A DNA stretch of 64,000 nucleotides from NCBI GenBank assembly GCA_965223775.1, contig OZ245021.1:2728001-2792000 (forward strand), read 5' to 3'. The notes below the pieces were generated by a model. It ran no database searches. It saw only the letters and a program-made list of their open reading frames with translations, and was not told the DNA's origin. The DNA comes from JAJDXW01 sp965223775 (lineage in GTDB: Bacteria > Pseudomonadota > Gammaproteobacteria > HK1). The stretch's first letter is position 1. The number at the start of each line of letters is the position of its first letter. The position numbers and the translations under genes were made by a program. Below, piece by piece: positions 1 to 11,730 of this stretch.

Positions 1-693
1 GATCAGCGGGACGGGACCATCCTGCACGAGCCGCCCGATGCCAACGAGATCGATGAGCGCATGGAACGGCTGCTTGCATTCGCCAATACAACGGACGACG
101 CCGTGTTCCTCCATCCGGTGGCAAGGGCCATATTGCTCCACTTCATGATCGGATACGAGCATCCCTTTGTCGACGGCAACGGACGTACCGCGCGAGCGCT
201 GTTCTACTGGGCGATGGCGAGATTCGGGTATTGGATGACCGAGTTCCTCTCGATTTCGACCGTTATCCGCAAGGCCCCCGCGCAGTACGCGCGCGCGTAC
301 GTGTTCTCCGAGATCGACGACAACGACGTCACCTACTTCCTGGACTACAACCTTCGGGTAATCCTGCAGTCGATTCGGCAATTGCACGCGTACCTGGCGC
401 GCAAGGCGCGGGAGATGCAGGACGTGCAGCGGTTGCTCGAGCGGTCCATCCCGACATCCATCCTGAACTACCGGCAGGTCGCGCTGCTCGTGTCCATGCG
501 CAAGCACCCGGAGATGGTGCATACCATCGAGAGTCACCGGAGATCGCACAACGTCACCTATCAGACCGCCCGCACCGACCTCCTGAGGCTTGCCGAACTT
601 CACCTGGTGACGATGGCCAGGCCCGGCCGGGCGTTCGTCTTTGCGCCGGCTCGCGACTTCGACGAGCGCTTGCGCCGGTTGGCTACCCCCTGA
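1..693 (+). CDS. Fic/DOC family protein, 5' end outside the window
   Basis: The reading frame is open from base 1, so the start lies upstream. The visible 230 residues contain the Fic core HPFVDGNGRTAR at visible residues 54-65. It carries the catalytic His and the DGNGR loop that binds the nucleotide phosphates. Fic proteins transfer AMP or another phosphate-containing group to protein hydroxyl groups. The C-terminal 70-80 residues look like a winged-helix extension, as in stand-alone Fic proteins that combine a Fic core with a DNA-binding tail. The inhibitory helix, usually N-terminal, cannot be assessed. The stop lies just before transposase debris, so the last residues could be altered. 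The family is certain; the substrate is not known. Confidence 0.9.
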   Translation, partial: DQRDGTILHEPPDANEIDERMERLLAFANTTDDAVFLHPVARAILLHFMIGYEHPFVDGNGRTARALFYWAMARFGYWMTEFLSISTVIRKAPAQYARAYVFSEIDDNDVTYFLDYNLRVILQSIRQLHAYLARKAREMQDVQRLLERSIPTSILNYRQVALLVSMRKHPEMVHTIESHRRSHNVTYQTARTDLLRLAELHLVTMARPGRAFVFAPARDFDERLRRLATP

Positions 694-774
694 GCGACCT
701 CTGCCGGGGATACGAAATGGATCCCCGCCGGCGTTCGGTTCCCGCCCCCGCATCTTCGATGCCCTGAGCGAGAC

Positions 775-990
775 CTCTGCCTGCACGTCACCTTGAAGAA
801 CCTGGCCCGGCTGCGCGCGCCGGGACTCACGCCCCGGGCCATTCGGGAGAAGTTCTCGACCCTGCAGATGGTCGATGTCCATCTGCCGACCACCGACGGA
901 CGCCACCTCGTCCTGCCTCGACGCACCGACCCCACCCGAGACCGGCAACTGCTGCTCGACCGTGTGCTGGGCGCAACGCTCCACGCGTTC
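775..990 (+). pseudogene. Remnant of an IS1634-type (IS4 superfamily) transposase C-terminus
   Basis: The plus strand reads CLHVTLKNLARLRAPG, then LTPRAIREKFSTLQMVDVHL, then PTTDGRHLVLPRRT. From memory of the family, this is the conserved C-terminal tail of IS1634-type transposases. Only about 65-70 residues remain. There is no catalytic DDE region and no recognisable terminal inverted repeat. Upstream, CCCTGAGCGACCTCTGCC (about 688) recurs almost exactly about 75 bp later, which may mark an old rearrangement. The fragment abuts a truncated LysR gene on the opposite strand, so insertion and deletion here probably destroyed that regulator. The family call rests on motif recall without a database search. 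Confidence 0.55.
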
Positions 991-1031
991 CCGGAAGGCG
1001 AGGACGAGGCGGCGGCGGACGCGGCGATGGA

Positions 1032-1517
1032 GCGCCGCGACGGGTCGACGCTCCGGTGGTTGGTCTCGACCTCGATGGCGATGCCGGGCCAGGCCGCTCT
1101 GAACGAGGCGAGCCTTGGCACCAGCCACTTCTCGGCCACCGCCTCGACCGAGACGATGCGCACCCGCCGGGGGGTCGTGCGCTGGCGCTCGGAGACGCCG
1201 TGCACCTCGGCGAGGATGCGCTGCACTTCCTTCAGGTAGGCGCGGCCGCGGCGGTTGAGGCGCACGCTGCGCCGCCGGCGCTCGAACAGCTCGGCGTCGA
1301 GATGCTGCTCCAGGGTGCGGATGCGGTGGCTGACGGCGGCGGCGGAGACGCCGAGCTCGTCGGCGGCAAGGGCGAAGCTCTGGTGCCGGGCGGCAGCCTC
1401 GAAGAAGCGCAGGCAGTCGAGGGGCGGCAGGGGTTTCACGAATCGGGGCGCCGGGAACCGTGGAATTGGAGGTAAATCAACAAATACTTCGTAATTGTAC
1501 AAATACATCTTTCTCAT
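1032..1517 (-). pseudogene. Truncated LysR-family regulator (GcvA-like), N-terminal part only
   Basis: From a GTG at 1439 (an upstream ATG at 1517 is also possible) the frame encodes a canonical LysR winged helix-turn-helix. It runs from LDCLRFFEAAARHQSF through AADELGVSAAAVSHRIRTLE to the wing LFERRRRSVRLNRRG. The start of the effector domain follows (WLVPRLASFRAAWPGIAIEV, then ETNHRSVDP), as in GcvA-like regulators. Similarity stops near base 1032. The frame stays open to base 600, but that tail is the reverse complement of the transposase remnant and of the Fic gene end. A normal LysR protein has about 300 residues, so about half of the effector domain is missing and the product is probably inactive. 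Confidence 0.7.
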
Positions 1518-1693
1518 AATACCTCCCGAGAAAGTCCCGCTGGAGTGCCGGTTCGCCCTTGTATACGTGCATCGAGGGAGTTTTCCAGCGGAACTTGGGC
1601 GGGCTTATTGAGAAAATTATATTTTTGATGAGATAAAAAAATAATATACTTGCAATCTCTTGAAAGTTCGTTATATTCCGCTCCCGTCAAGCG
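1518..1693. promoter_or_regulatory. AT-rich intergenic region upstream of the repeat-bearing surface protein
   Basis: This 176-bp stretch is far more AT-rich than the rest of the window. From about 1610 to 1675 it is mostly A and T, with several TATAAT-like hexamers such as TATATT and AATATA. It lies between the divergent LysR fragment and the surface-protein frame and probably holds the latter's promoter. A single start site cannot be chosen by eye. The AT content also fits a recently acquired segment. Confidence 0.35.
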
Positions 1694-3529
1694 GTGCTGC
1701 CATGGACACCGCTGAAGTCACCGGGCGCGAACAGGGGCGGTACGGCGATGGACTTGATTTGTGCGAAGTGGTTGGAGACTGTCTGTTTAGCCTTAATTGA
1801 GAGCGCCGAGCGCCGAGCGCCGAGCGCCGAGCGCCGAGCGCCGAGCGCCGAGCGCCGAGCGCCGACGCTGAGCCCGACCTTCGCCTCGGGCACGGCCACC
1901 TACACGGCGTTGGTTGCCAACAGCGTCGACGAGGTGACGGTGACGGCGACGGAGAACCACGCCAGCGCCGATGTCGAAATTCAGGACGCGGACGGCAATG
2001 CGCTCGCGGACGCGGGCACGGCGGACGGCCACCAGGTGGCGCTGGTGGAGGGCGAGAACGTCATCAAGGTGAAGGTGACGGCCGGGGACGGCACGGCGAC
2101 GCAGACCTACACGGTGACCGTGACGCGGTCGGCGGTCGATGCGCCGGACGCGCCGACGGGTTTCTCGGCGACGAAGGGCAACCGCTACGTGACGCTCGCC
2201 TGGGACGCGCCGGCGTCGGGCGCGAACATCACGCACCACGAGTACCACTACAAGACGGACGGCAGCTATCCCGATGACTGGAAGACGATTCCCCACAGCG
2301 CGACGGGCGGGTTCAACGAGGACGGGTTCACGGTGACGAAGCTCACCAACGACACGGCCCACACCTTCGAGCTTCGCGCGGTGAACGCCGGGGGCGGGAG
2401 CACTGCCGTGGAGTCGAGCGCCGTGACCCCGTCGGGCAGCGGGCGCATCGTCGAGTCCATCGGGGTGAGGCGGGACGACGGTCAGGACGGCGACCCCCAC
2501 GGCGTCGGCGACGAGATCCGCTTCGTCGTCAAGTTCAGCAGCAACGTCCCTTGCGCGTCCACCACCAGTCGTGTTGTTCAGTTCAATCTTGGCAGCGCCA
2601 CGAAGGATGCCGACGGTTATGCGGGAGATGGCACGAGCAGTTTATGGTACCGCTATACGGTACTAGAAGGTGATGTCGACAGCGACGGCATCGAGATTCC
2701 CGCAGGGCCGCAGGCCCTCCCCCACGAGTACTTTGCAAATAACGGCTGCACCGAAGAGTTCGACGAGAAGGGGGATGCACGCTTCACCCGCACGGAGTCG
2801 GAGGCCGCGAAGGACTCCAATGACGGCAGGCTCGCGGCGGCGACCGCCGACGTGTGGCTGCTGCGCACGGGTATCGAGGGCTCGCGGCGCTTCGTGTTGG
2901 GCGGCGATGCCGCGGGCATGGTGCTGACGCCGTCGTTCGAGCTCGGCGCGCGGCTCGACGGCGGCGACGCCGAGACCGGGCTCGGCGTCGATCTCGGCGG
3001 CGGCCTCGCCTTCGCGGCGCCGCGCCAGGGCGTGGCGCTCGATCTGAAGGCGCGGGGGCTCGTCGCCCACGAGGCGTCGGGCTTCCGCGAATGGGGCGCG
3101 AGCGCCTCCTTCACCTGGGACCCGCGGCCTTCGACCGACCGGGGGTTCGCGCTGAGGCTGCGCCAGGGCTGGGGCGGCTCGCCGACGGGCGGCATGGACG
3201 CGCTCCTCGCCCGCGAGACGCTCGCCGGCCTCGCCGCGGACCCCGGCTCGGGGGCCGGGGCAGGCGACAACGGCGGCGCCGCGAGCGCGGGCCGTCTGGA
3301 GGCCGAGCTTGGCTACGGCATCGCCCTGTTCGGCGGTGGCTTCACCGGCACGCCGAACTTCGGCGTCGGCCTCTCGGACACGAGCCGCGACTACCGCCTC
3401 GGCTGGCGCCTGACCTCGGCGCGGCCGGGCGACCCCGGCTTCGAGATCGGCCTCGACGCCACCCGGCGCGAGGCCGCGAGCGCCAACGCCGAGCACGGCG
3501 TCATGCTGCGCGGCACGATCCGCTGGTGA
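1694..3529 (+). CDS. Surface protein with cadherin-like, fibronectin III and beta-rich C-terminal domains
   Basis: The frame begins at GTG 1694, with an ATG at 1748 as alternative, and gives up to 611 residues. Residues about 37-57 are encoded by nine heptanucleotide repeats. Residues about 58-145 resemble a cadherin-like beta sandwich (TYTALVANSVDEVTVTAT). Residues about 151-246 form a fibronectin type III domain (PDAPTGFSATKG, LTNDTAHTFELRAVNAGGGS). From about residue 375 the protein is rich in alternating hydrophobic and glycine strands and ends in a Trp, resembling an autotransporter-type outer-membrane barrel. No clear signal peptide follows either start, so the true N-terminus may be in another frame upstream of the repeat. 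Adhesion or surface exposure is inferred from the domains. The real start is unresolved. Confidence 0.6.
   Translation: MLPWTPLKSPGANRGGTAMDLICAKWLETVCLALIESAERRAPSAERRAPSAERRAPTLSPTFASGTATYTALVANSVDEVTVTATENHASADVEIQDADGNALADAGTADGHQVALVEGENVIKVKVTAGDGTATQTYTVTVTRSAVDAPDAPTGFSATKGNRYVTLAWDAPASGANITHHEYHYKTDGSYPDDWKTIPHSATGGFNEDGFTVTKLTNDTAHTFELRAVNAGGGSTAVESSAVTPSGSGRIVESIGVRRDDGQDGDPHGVGDEIRFVVKFSSNVPCASTTSRVVQFNLGSATKDADGYAGDGTSSLWYRYTVLEGDVDSDGIEIPAGPQALPHEYFANNGCTEEFDEKGDARFTRTESEAAKDSNDGRLAAATADVWLLRTGIEGSRRFVLGGDAAGMVLTPSFELGARLDGGDAETGLGVDLGGGLAFAAPRQGVALDLKARGLVAHEASGFREWGASASFTWDPRPSTDRGFALRLRQGWGGSPTGGMDALLARETLAGLAADPGSGAGAGDNGGAASAGRLEAELGYGIALFGGGFTGTPNFGVGLSDTSRDYRLGWRLTSARPGDPGFEIGLDATRREAASANAEHGVMLRGTIRW
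1801..1863 (+). repeat. Nine perfect tandem copies of the heptamer GAGCGCC
   Basis: The unit GAGCGCC is repeated nine times without a mismatch from 1801 to 1863, followed by a degenerate GACGCTGAGCCCGAC. It lies inside the open frame of the surface protein and encodes a repeating AERRAPS heptapeptide. Because seven is not a multiple of three, gain or loss of one unit shifts the frame downstream. This is the hallmark of slipped-strand contingency repeats. Confidence 0.9.
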
Positions 3530-3748
3530 ACGTCAGGCTAACTCTGACGAGGTATGCGATCCGATCCTTGGCGTCACGTCCCGTGGGGATGGCCCGCCCG
3601 GTCAGCACGTCCCTTGCGTATGCTCCGTCCCCCGGGTCCAGCCCGGTGGGCGCACCGCCGCGGTGTTTCGGACCGCCGTGCGAAACCGGGCCGCATGGGT
3701 CGACAGACAGCTTGTTTCGTGGTTCGGGGCCGGCCCCGGGAAGGACGG

Positions 3749-4606
3749 TCAGTCGGGGAGACGGTGGCCAATGGCCTCGCGGCAGCGCACCACCGCGCCC
3801 GGGCGGAAGGCGGAACCCCAACGGACCGCGCCCGGCGGGAAGACGACGATGACGGTCGAGCCCATGTTGAAGCGGCCGATCTCGGCCCCCCGCTCGAGGG
3901 CGGGGCCGTCGAAGTCCCACCGGCGGCTCGGGCCCGGACGCGGAAGATCGGCGACCGGGCCGGTCCACGGGGTCTCGATGCTGCCGACGAGGAGGGCTCC
4001 GACCATGATGATGGCGAAGGGGCGCCCTCCGGAGTCGCGGAAGTGGAAGACCACGCGCTCGTTGCGGGCGAAGAGGTGCCGGATCCGTTCCGCGGTGGCC
4101 GGGTTCACGCTGAAGCGATCGCCGGGGACATGCGCCAGGGCGGTGAGGGTCGCGTCGATCGGGAGGTGCACCCGGTGGTAGTCGCGGGGAGCGAGGTAGA
4201 TGGTGGCCGCGGCGCCGCCGGCCAGCGCGGCGGCGGCTTCCCGGTCGCCGCCGAGCAGGGTCTCCAGCGGGTAGGTGAGGGACTTCGCCTGGACGAGGGT
4301 CGTACCCGCAAGCTCGCCGGCGTCCTGTACGGTTCCATCCGACGGCGCCGCGACCGCGTCGGCCTCGGCGGGCAGCGGCCGCGCTTCCGGGTGGAGGGCG
4401 CGCGTGAAGAAGGCATTGAAGGTCGGCCACGCGCGCGGGTCGGACTCGACCGCGTCGGCGAGCTCCACCTCGTGGCGCCGCACGACGGTGCGGATGAGCC
4501 ACTGTTGCCAGGGAGAGATGCGAACCCGTGTCGCGTGCAGCACGATGCGCGAGAGGAGGCGCCGGGGGTACACGTACTGGAGCGCGACGGCGAGGGGCGG
4601 GCTCAT
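3749..4606 (-). CDS. psd: Phosphatidylserine decarboxylase proenzyme
   Basis: This 285-residue membrane-associated enzyme makes phosphatidylethanolamine from phosphatidylserine, and its length matches the family. Visible motifs are PTFNAFFTRALHPEARP near residues 61-76, SDGTV at 89-93, DYHRVHLP at 142-149, and a C-terminal MGST at 248-251. MGST replaces the usual LGST; Ser250 is expected to become the pyruvoyl group after self-cleavage. The ATG at 4606 is the best start because it gives the family N-terminus; the frame stays open far upstream as a shadow of coxE. It follows coxE on the same strand with about 185 bp between, so it may have its own promoter. Confidence 0.92.
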   Translation of the reverse strand: MSPPLAVALQYVYPRRLLSRIVLHATRVRISPWQQWLIRTVVRRHEVELADAVESDPRAWPTFNAFFTRALHPEARPLPAEADAVAAPSDGTVQDAGELAGTTLVQAKSLTYPLETLLGGDREAAAALAGGAAATIYLAPRDYHRVHLPIDATLTALAHVPGDRFSVNPATAERIRHLFARNERVVFHFRDSGGRPFAIIMVGALLVGSIETPWTGPVADLPRPGPSRRWDFDGPALERGAEIGRFNMGSTVIVVFPPGAVRWGSAFRPGAVVRCREAIGHRLPD

Positions 4607-4791
4607 GGGCTCCGCGACCTTGTTCCCGGACGAGCGCGCAATTCGAGGCCGCGCACGGCGGGCTCCCGGTGGAGCGCGGGAGGGCGGCCGGCCTCGACCC
4701 GGCCGGGTTCCCCGCCATGGTCCCGTCCAACGACCGACCCTGCATGAGCGTGGCGCCGATACGACCGGAAACCGTCGGCTGATCGCATGTC

Positions 4792-6079
4792 TCAGCCCGA
4801 CGACCAGGAGCTCGATCCGCCCGATACCGCGCCCGCCCGGCGCGGACGGGTAGGCGGAGCGAGGAGCGCCGCCGCGAGGTCTTCCAGGCTTTCGAGGTTG
4901 TGCACGGGCCGGAACTCGTCCACGTGGGGGAGGAGGGCGCGGATGCCGGCCGCCTTCGGCTCGAAGCCCTCGTAGCGGAGCAGGGGGTTCAGCCACACGA
5001 GCCGCCGGCACGACTTGCGCAGCCGCTCCACCTGGGGCCCGAGACCTTCGCCCGCGTCGCGGTCGAGCCCGTCGGAAATGAACAGCACCACCGCGCCCTG
5101 AGCGCACACCCGGCGGGACCACTCCCGGTTGAACCGGTCGAGGCACTGCCCGATGCGGGTGCCCCCGCTCCAGTCCTCGACCTCCTCGCTCGCCCGTTCG
5201 ACCGCCGCGTCCACGTCGCGATCGCGAAGCTGGCGAGTGATGTTGGTGAGCCGGGTGCCGAAGACGAAGGAGAACACGCGGGTCCGGTCTCGGGCGAGGG
5301 CGTGCGCGAAGTGAAGCAGCACCCGCGAGTACCGGCTCATCGACCCCGAGATGTCGCAGAGCACCACGATGGGGGCGGGCTTCCGGAGCCGCCGCCTTCG
5401 AACGAGCAGGACCTCGCCGGCGCCTTGCCGAAGGCTCCGCCGGAAGGTGGTCCGCATGTCGACGAGCGAGCCGTGCGGATATGGCCGGAAGCGTCGGGTC
5501 GGGACCGGCGGCATCGCGAGCCGCAGCCTGCCGATGGCCGCCTTCGCCTGCGCGAGCTCCGCGGCCGACATCTGCTCGAAGTCCCGGGCGCGGAGCACCT
5601 CGCGCTCCGACCACGTGAGGGCGGCGTCGAGCTCGATCTCCTCTTCCGCCTCCCTGGCCCGCGCCTCGCCTTCGGCGCCCGCGAACAGCGCTTCGCTCAG
5701 CCGGCGGCTGAGCGGCTTCGCGTCGCCGCGCGGGGGGGTGTGGACGGTGGGAAGGAGGAGGCTCGTGATCCGTTCGAGGAGCTTCGGGTTCCGCCAGAAG
5801 ACGTGGAACGCTTCGTCGAACAACGGCCGCTGATCGGCCCTCCGGACGAAGACCGCGTGCAGCGTCCAGTAGAAGTCGTCGCGCCGGGCGAGCCCCACCG
5901 CCTCGACGGCCCGGAGCGCATCGAGCACCGCGCCGCTTCCCACCGGAAGGCCCGCCGCCCGCAGGGTGCGCGCAAAGTGCATGAGGTTGGCGGCGAGGCG
6001 GCCCGGAACCCCGGTCCCATTCCCGGGTCCGGCGGCGGCAAGCTCCGAGGCTTCGGTCTCCCCGGCGGGACGGGAGGTT

Positions 6080-6096
<17 letters not shown>
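4792..6096 (-). CDS. coxE: VWA-domain protein, CoxE family
   Basis: The 434-residue protein has a C-terminal von Willebrand A domain with an intact metal-ion adhesion site, DISGSMS at residues 248-254. A second acidic/Thr site sits in the WSGGTRIGQCLDRFN region. CoxE works with the MoxR-type ATPase CoxD to mature molybdenum hydroxylases of the CO-dehydrogenase type; in Oligotropha CoxD acts on the Cu/S site of the cofactor. The likely start is TTG 6096, which overlaps the coxD stop by 17 bp and suggests translational coupling. N-terminal residues 1-35 are low complexity, so the exact start is uncertain. The protein ends in a Gly/Ser-rich tail. Confidence 0.88.
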
Positions 6097-7009
<913 letters not shown>

Positions 7010-7027
7010 GGATGCGCCCCGGACGAT

Positions 7028-7286
7028 CTGGCCCGCATATTTCACCAATCTCCTGCTGCGGGCGCCGATCCATCGCTTCGCGCTCCCAAGGTCGCCGCGG
7101 TAGCGGGCCGTACTCCCTCAAGCCGCTTCGACAGCGCGAACGCGCTAGTGTCGGCTACGCCTTCGCCAGCGCGTAAGCGCTCTTTCAGTCCGTTCGTCCC
7201 GCTACCGCGGCGTTCTGCTTCGCGCTTCGCGTTTCGCAGCTTCGCCGGCGCCCTCGCGACGGAGATCGGTGAAATATGCGGGCTGG
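7028..7286. mobile_element. MITE-like element A, copy 1, between coxM and coxD
   Basis: A 251-bp non-coding element (7032-7282) begins CCCGCATATTTCACC and ends with the reverse complement, GGTGAAATATGCGGG. It is flanked on both sides by CTGG, a 4-bp target duplication. The interior shares the motif around CGCGAACGCGCTAGTGTCGG with three other copies in this window. It encodes no transposase, so it would have to be mobilised in trans. Confidence 0.8.
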
Positions 7287-7452
7287 AGGTGAACGCCCGT
7301 GCCGAAATCAATTCGTCCTCGTTTGCGTGATCATGCCGGTGCGGCGCCCCAGGGACCCGATGGAAGTCTCCCCGGAAACGGCGCGTGCAACGGCGGCGTG
7401 GACCGGAGGAAGGCTCCGGTCCGCATCCCGTCGCCGGCCGCCCGTGGCCGGA

Positions 7453-8253
7453 TCAGCCGGCCGCCGCCGCCGCTACCGCGCGCCTTGCCATCACCCCCAC
7501 CAGGTGGGCGCGGTACTCGGCGCTCGCGTGGATATCCTCGTTCAGCCCGTCGGACGGTACGGAGGCGTCCCGGATCGCGCCGGCACTGAGATTCCCGGCA
7601 AGGGCCGCTTCCATCGAACTCGCCCGGAATACCCGGTCTCCCGCCCCGGTGACCGCGACGCGGACACCGCGCGCCGTCTCGGCCACCATGACCCCGACGA
7701 TGGCGTAGCGCGAAGCGGGATTGGGGAACTTCGCGTACGCGGCCCGGCGCGGTACGGGGAAGCTCACCGAGACGATGATCTCGCCGTCCTCGAGCGCGGT
7801 CTCGAACAGACCGGTGAAGAAGTCGTCCCCTGCGATCGTTCGCCGGTCGGTGCGCACGTCGGCCCCGAGCCCGACCACCGCCGCCGGGTAGTCCGCGGCC
7901 GGGTCGGCGTTCGCGATCGATCCCCCGATGGTTCCGCAATTGCGTACCTGCGGGTCGCCGATGCAGTCCGCGAGCGACGCGAGAGCGGGGATCGCGGCCG
8001 CCACCTCGGGCGAGGATGCGACGTCCGCGTGCCGGGTCATGGCTCCGACCACGATCGCGTCGCCCTCGCGGCGCACGCCGTCGAGCCCTGCGATCGAGCC
8101 GAGGTCGACGAGGTCCGAGGGGCTCGCGAGCCGCTGCTTCATGGTCGGGATGAGGGTCTGACCGCCGGCCAGCACCAGCCCGTCTTCCGCCGCCGCGAGC
8201 GCCTCGGCCGCCGCTTCGAGCGTGCCGGGGCGGTGATAGTTGAACTCGTACAT
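7453..8253 (-). CDS. coxM: Molybdenum hydroxylase FAD-binding subunit (CoxM-like)
   Basis: This 266-residue protein is the FAD subunit of a xanthine-oxidase-family hydroxylase. The two FAD-binding motifs of the family are visible: AGGQT near residue 29 and GTIGGSIANADP near residue 108. It would pass electrons from the iron-sulfur subunit (coxS) to a quinone or other acceptor. The gene follows coxL with a 29-bp gap, in the order coxG-S-L-M. The product of this FAD domain usually has 265-290 residues, so it is full length. The physiological substrate of the complex cannot be read from this subunit. Confidence 0.9.
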   Translation of the reverse strand: MYEFNYHRPGTLEAAAEALAAAEDGLVLAGGQTLIPTMKQRLASPSDLVDLGSIAGLDGVRREGDAIVVGAMTRHADVASSPEVAAAIPALASLADCIGDPQVRNCGTIGGSIANADPAADYPAAVVGLGADVRTDRRTIAGDDFFTGLFETALEDGEIIVSVSFPVPRRAAYAKFPNPASRYAIVGVMVAETARGVRVAVTGAGDRVFRASSMEAALAGNLSAGAIRDASVPSDGLNEDIHASAEYRAHLVGVMARRAVAAAAAG

Positions 8254-8282
8254 GTTCTATCTCCTTTGCGCCCGGTTCGGAC

Positions 8283-10628
<2,346 letters not shown>

Positions 10629-10629
10629 C

Positions 10630-11106
10630 TCAGCTACCTCCGCGCATCGCGCTCGCACCGGCGAGGATCGACTTCACGATGTTGTGATAGCCGGTGCATC
10701 GACAAAGGTTCCCTTCCAGCCACTCGCGGACCTCGTCGCCCGACGGGTCGGGGTTCCGGGCCACCAGGTCGAGCGCGCTCATGACCATTCCCGGGGTGCA
10801 GAAGCCGCATTGCAGGCCGTGGTTCTCGCGGAACGCCTCCTGCATCGGGTGGAGCGTGCCGCCCTCCGCCAGGCCCTCGATGGTGATGACGTCGGCCCCG
10901 TGCGCCTGGGTCGCCAGCATGGCGCAGGCCTTGACCGAGCGGCCGTCGACGTGCACGACGCAGGCCCCGCACTGGCTGGTGTCGCAGCCCACGTGGGTTC
11001 CGGTCAGCCGCAGGTTCTCCCGCAGCAGTTCCACCAGGAGAGTGCGTTCCTCGACCTCTTCGGAGACCGCTCTCCCGTTCACGTTCATGGAGACTTTCAC
11101 CGCCAT
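10630..11106 (-). CDS. coxS: Molybdenum hydroxylase [2Fe-2S] subunit (CoxS-like)
   Basis: A 158-residue iron-sulfur subunit. The N-terminal plant-ferredoxin-type cluster is bound by Cys41, 46, 49 and 61 (GCDTSQCGAC and C12 downstream). The C-terminal helical domain binds the second cluster through Cys100, 103, 135 and 137 (QCGFCTPG and CRCTGYHNI). All eight ligands are present. The protein passes electrons from the molybdenum site in CoxL to FAD in CoxM. The start at ATG 11106 gives the usual length. The gene lies 5 bp from coxG upstream and 1 bp from coxL downstream, so it belongs to one transcription unit. Confidence 0.95.
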   Translation of the reverse strand: MAVKVSMNVNGRAVSEEVEERTLLVELLRENLRLTGTHVGCDTSQCGACVVHVDGRSVKACAMLATQAHGADVITIEGLAEGGTLHPMQEAFRENHGLQCGFCTPGMVMSALDLVARNPDPSGDEVREWLEGNLCRCTGYHNIVKSILAGASAMRGGS

Positions 11107-11111
11107 GCGCC

Positions 11112-11594
11112 TTACTCCTCTTGCTCGTCCGGCTCGCCCTCCTCGGAGAGCGGCTCCGGCGTGACGATTTCCACGAATCGGGAAAAGAAATCCGTTCCGA
11201 TCTTGCGGGCCGTGCCCCCGATGAGCCGCGAGCCCACCTGGGCGATCTTGCCTCCGGGCTGCACGCGCGCGGCGTATCGGAGCACCGTCCCGTCGCCCGC
11301 CGCTTCCAGGCTCACGTCCGCGCTTCCCGTGGCGAACCCGGCGGCGCCCCCCCGGCCTTCGCCGGAAAGAGTATAGCTCTCCGGCGGATTCAGGTTGGAC
11401 ACCGCGATGCGGGTCTTGAAGCGAGCCTTCACGGGGCCGACCCTGGCCAGCACGTCCGCGTCGAACTCGTTCTCGCTCACCCGCTCGATCGTCTGGCACC
11501 CGGGAATGCACCGGCCGAGGATCTCGGGGTCGTTGAGCGCCTCGAAGACCGCTTCACGGGGCAGGGGAACGTGGAATTCGCCGCTCAGGTCCAT
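11112..11594 (-). CDS. coxG: CoxG-like SRPBCC protein
   Basis: A 160-residue protein of the SRPBCC/START-like fold (CoxG family). It starts MDLSGEFHVPLPREAVFEAL and contains the family pattern NDPEILGRCIPGCQTIE, followed by alternating strands and a C-terminal amphipathic helix. CoxG proteins are encoded with carbon-monoxide-dehydrogenase-type hydroxylases and are thought to help anchor or assemble the enzyme at the membrane. It is the first gene of the coxG-S-L-M-D-E series on the minus strand, so the promoter should lie between 11595 and 11730. That space is shared with a divergent enoyl-CoA hydratase gene. Confidence 0.9.
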   Translation of the reverse strand: MDLSGEFHVPLPREAVFEALNDPEILGRCIPGCQTIERVSENEFDADVLARVGPVKARFKTRIAVSNLNPPESYTLSGEGRGGAAGFATGSADVSLEAAGDGTVLRYAARVQPGGKIAQVGSRLIGGTARKIGTDFFSRFVEIVTPEPLSEEGEPDEQEE

Positions 11595-11730
11595 GTCGTG
11601 CCGCTCCGATCGGACGGCCGAAGTATAGCCCGGAATGCTCGCCGAACCGCCGCCGCGTTGCGACGCGTGCCGCGAGCCGTGCTAACTTTGCCGCGCACGT
11701 CGGCACAGGCACACACCGGGAAGCGATGCG

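Noticed and set aside
600..1031. Continuation of the LysR frame to base 600
   Set aside because: The translation is low-complexity Ser/Arg and is antisense to the transposase remnant and the Fic gene end; LysR similarity has already ended.
3749..5614. A 621-residue protein including psd
   Set aside because: Only the last 285 codons match phosphatidylserine decarboxylase; the rest is the out-of-frame shadow of coxE.
7028..7286. CRISPR array or REP cluster
   Set aside because: The repeats are dispersed single elements with target duplications, not regularly spaced units with spacers.
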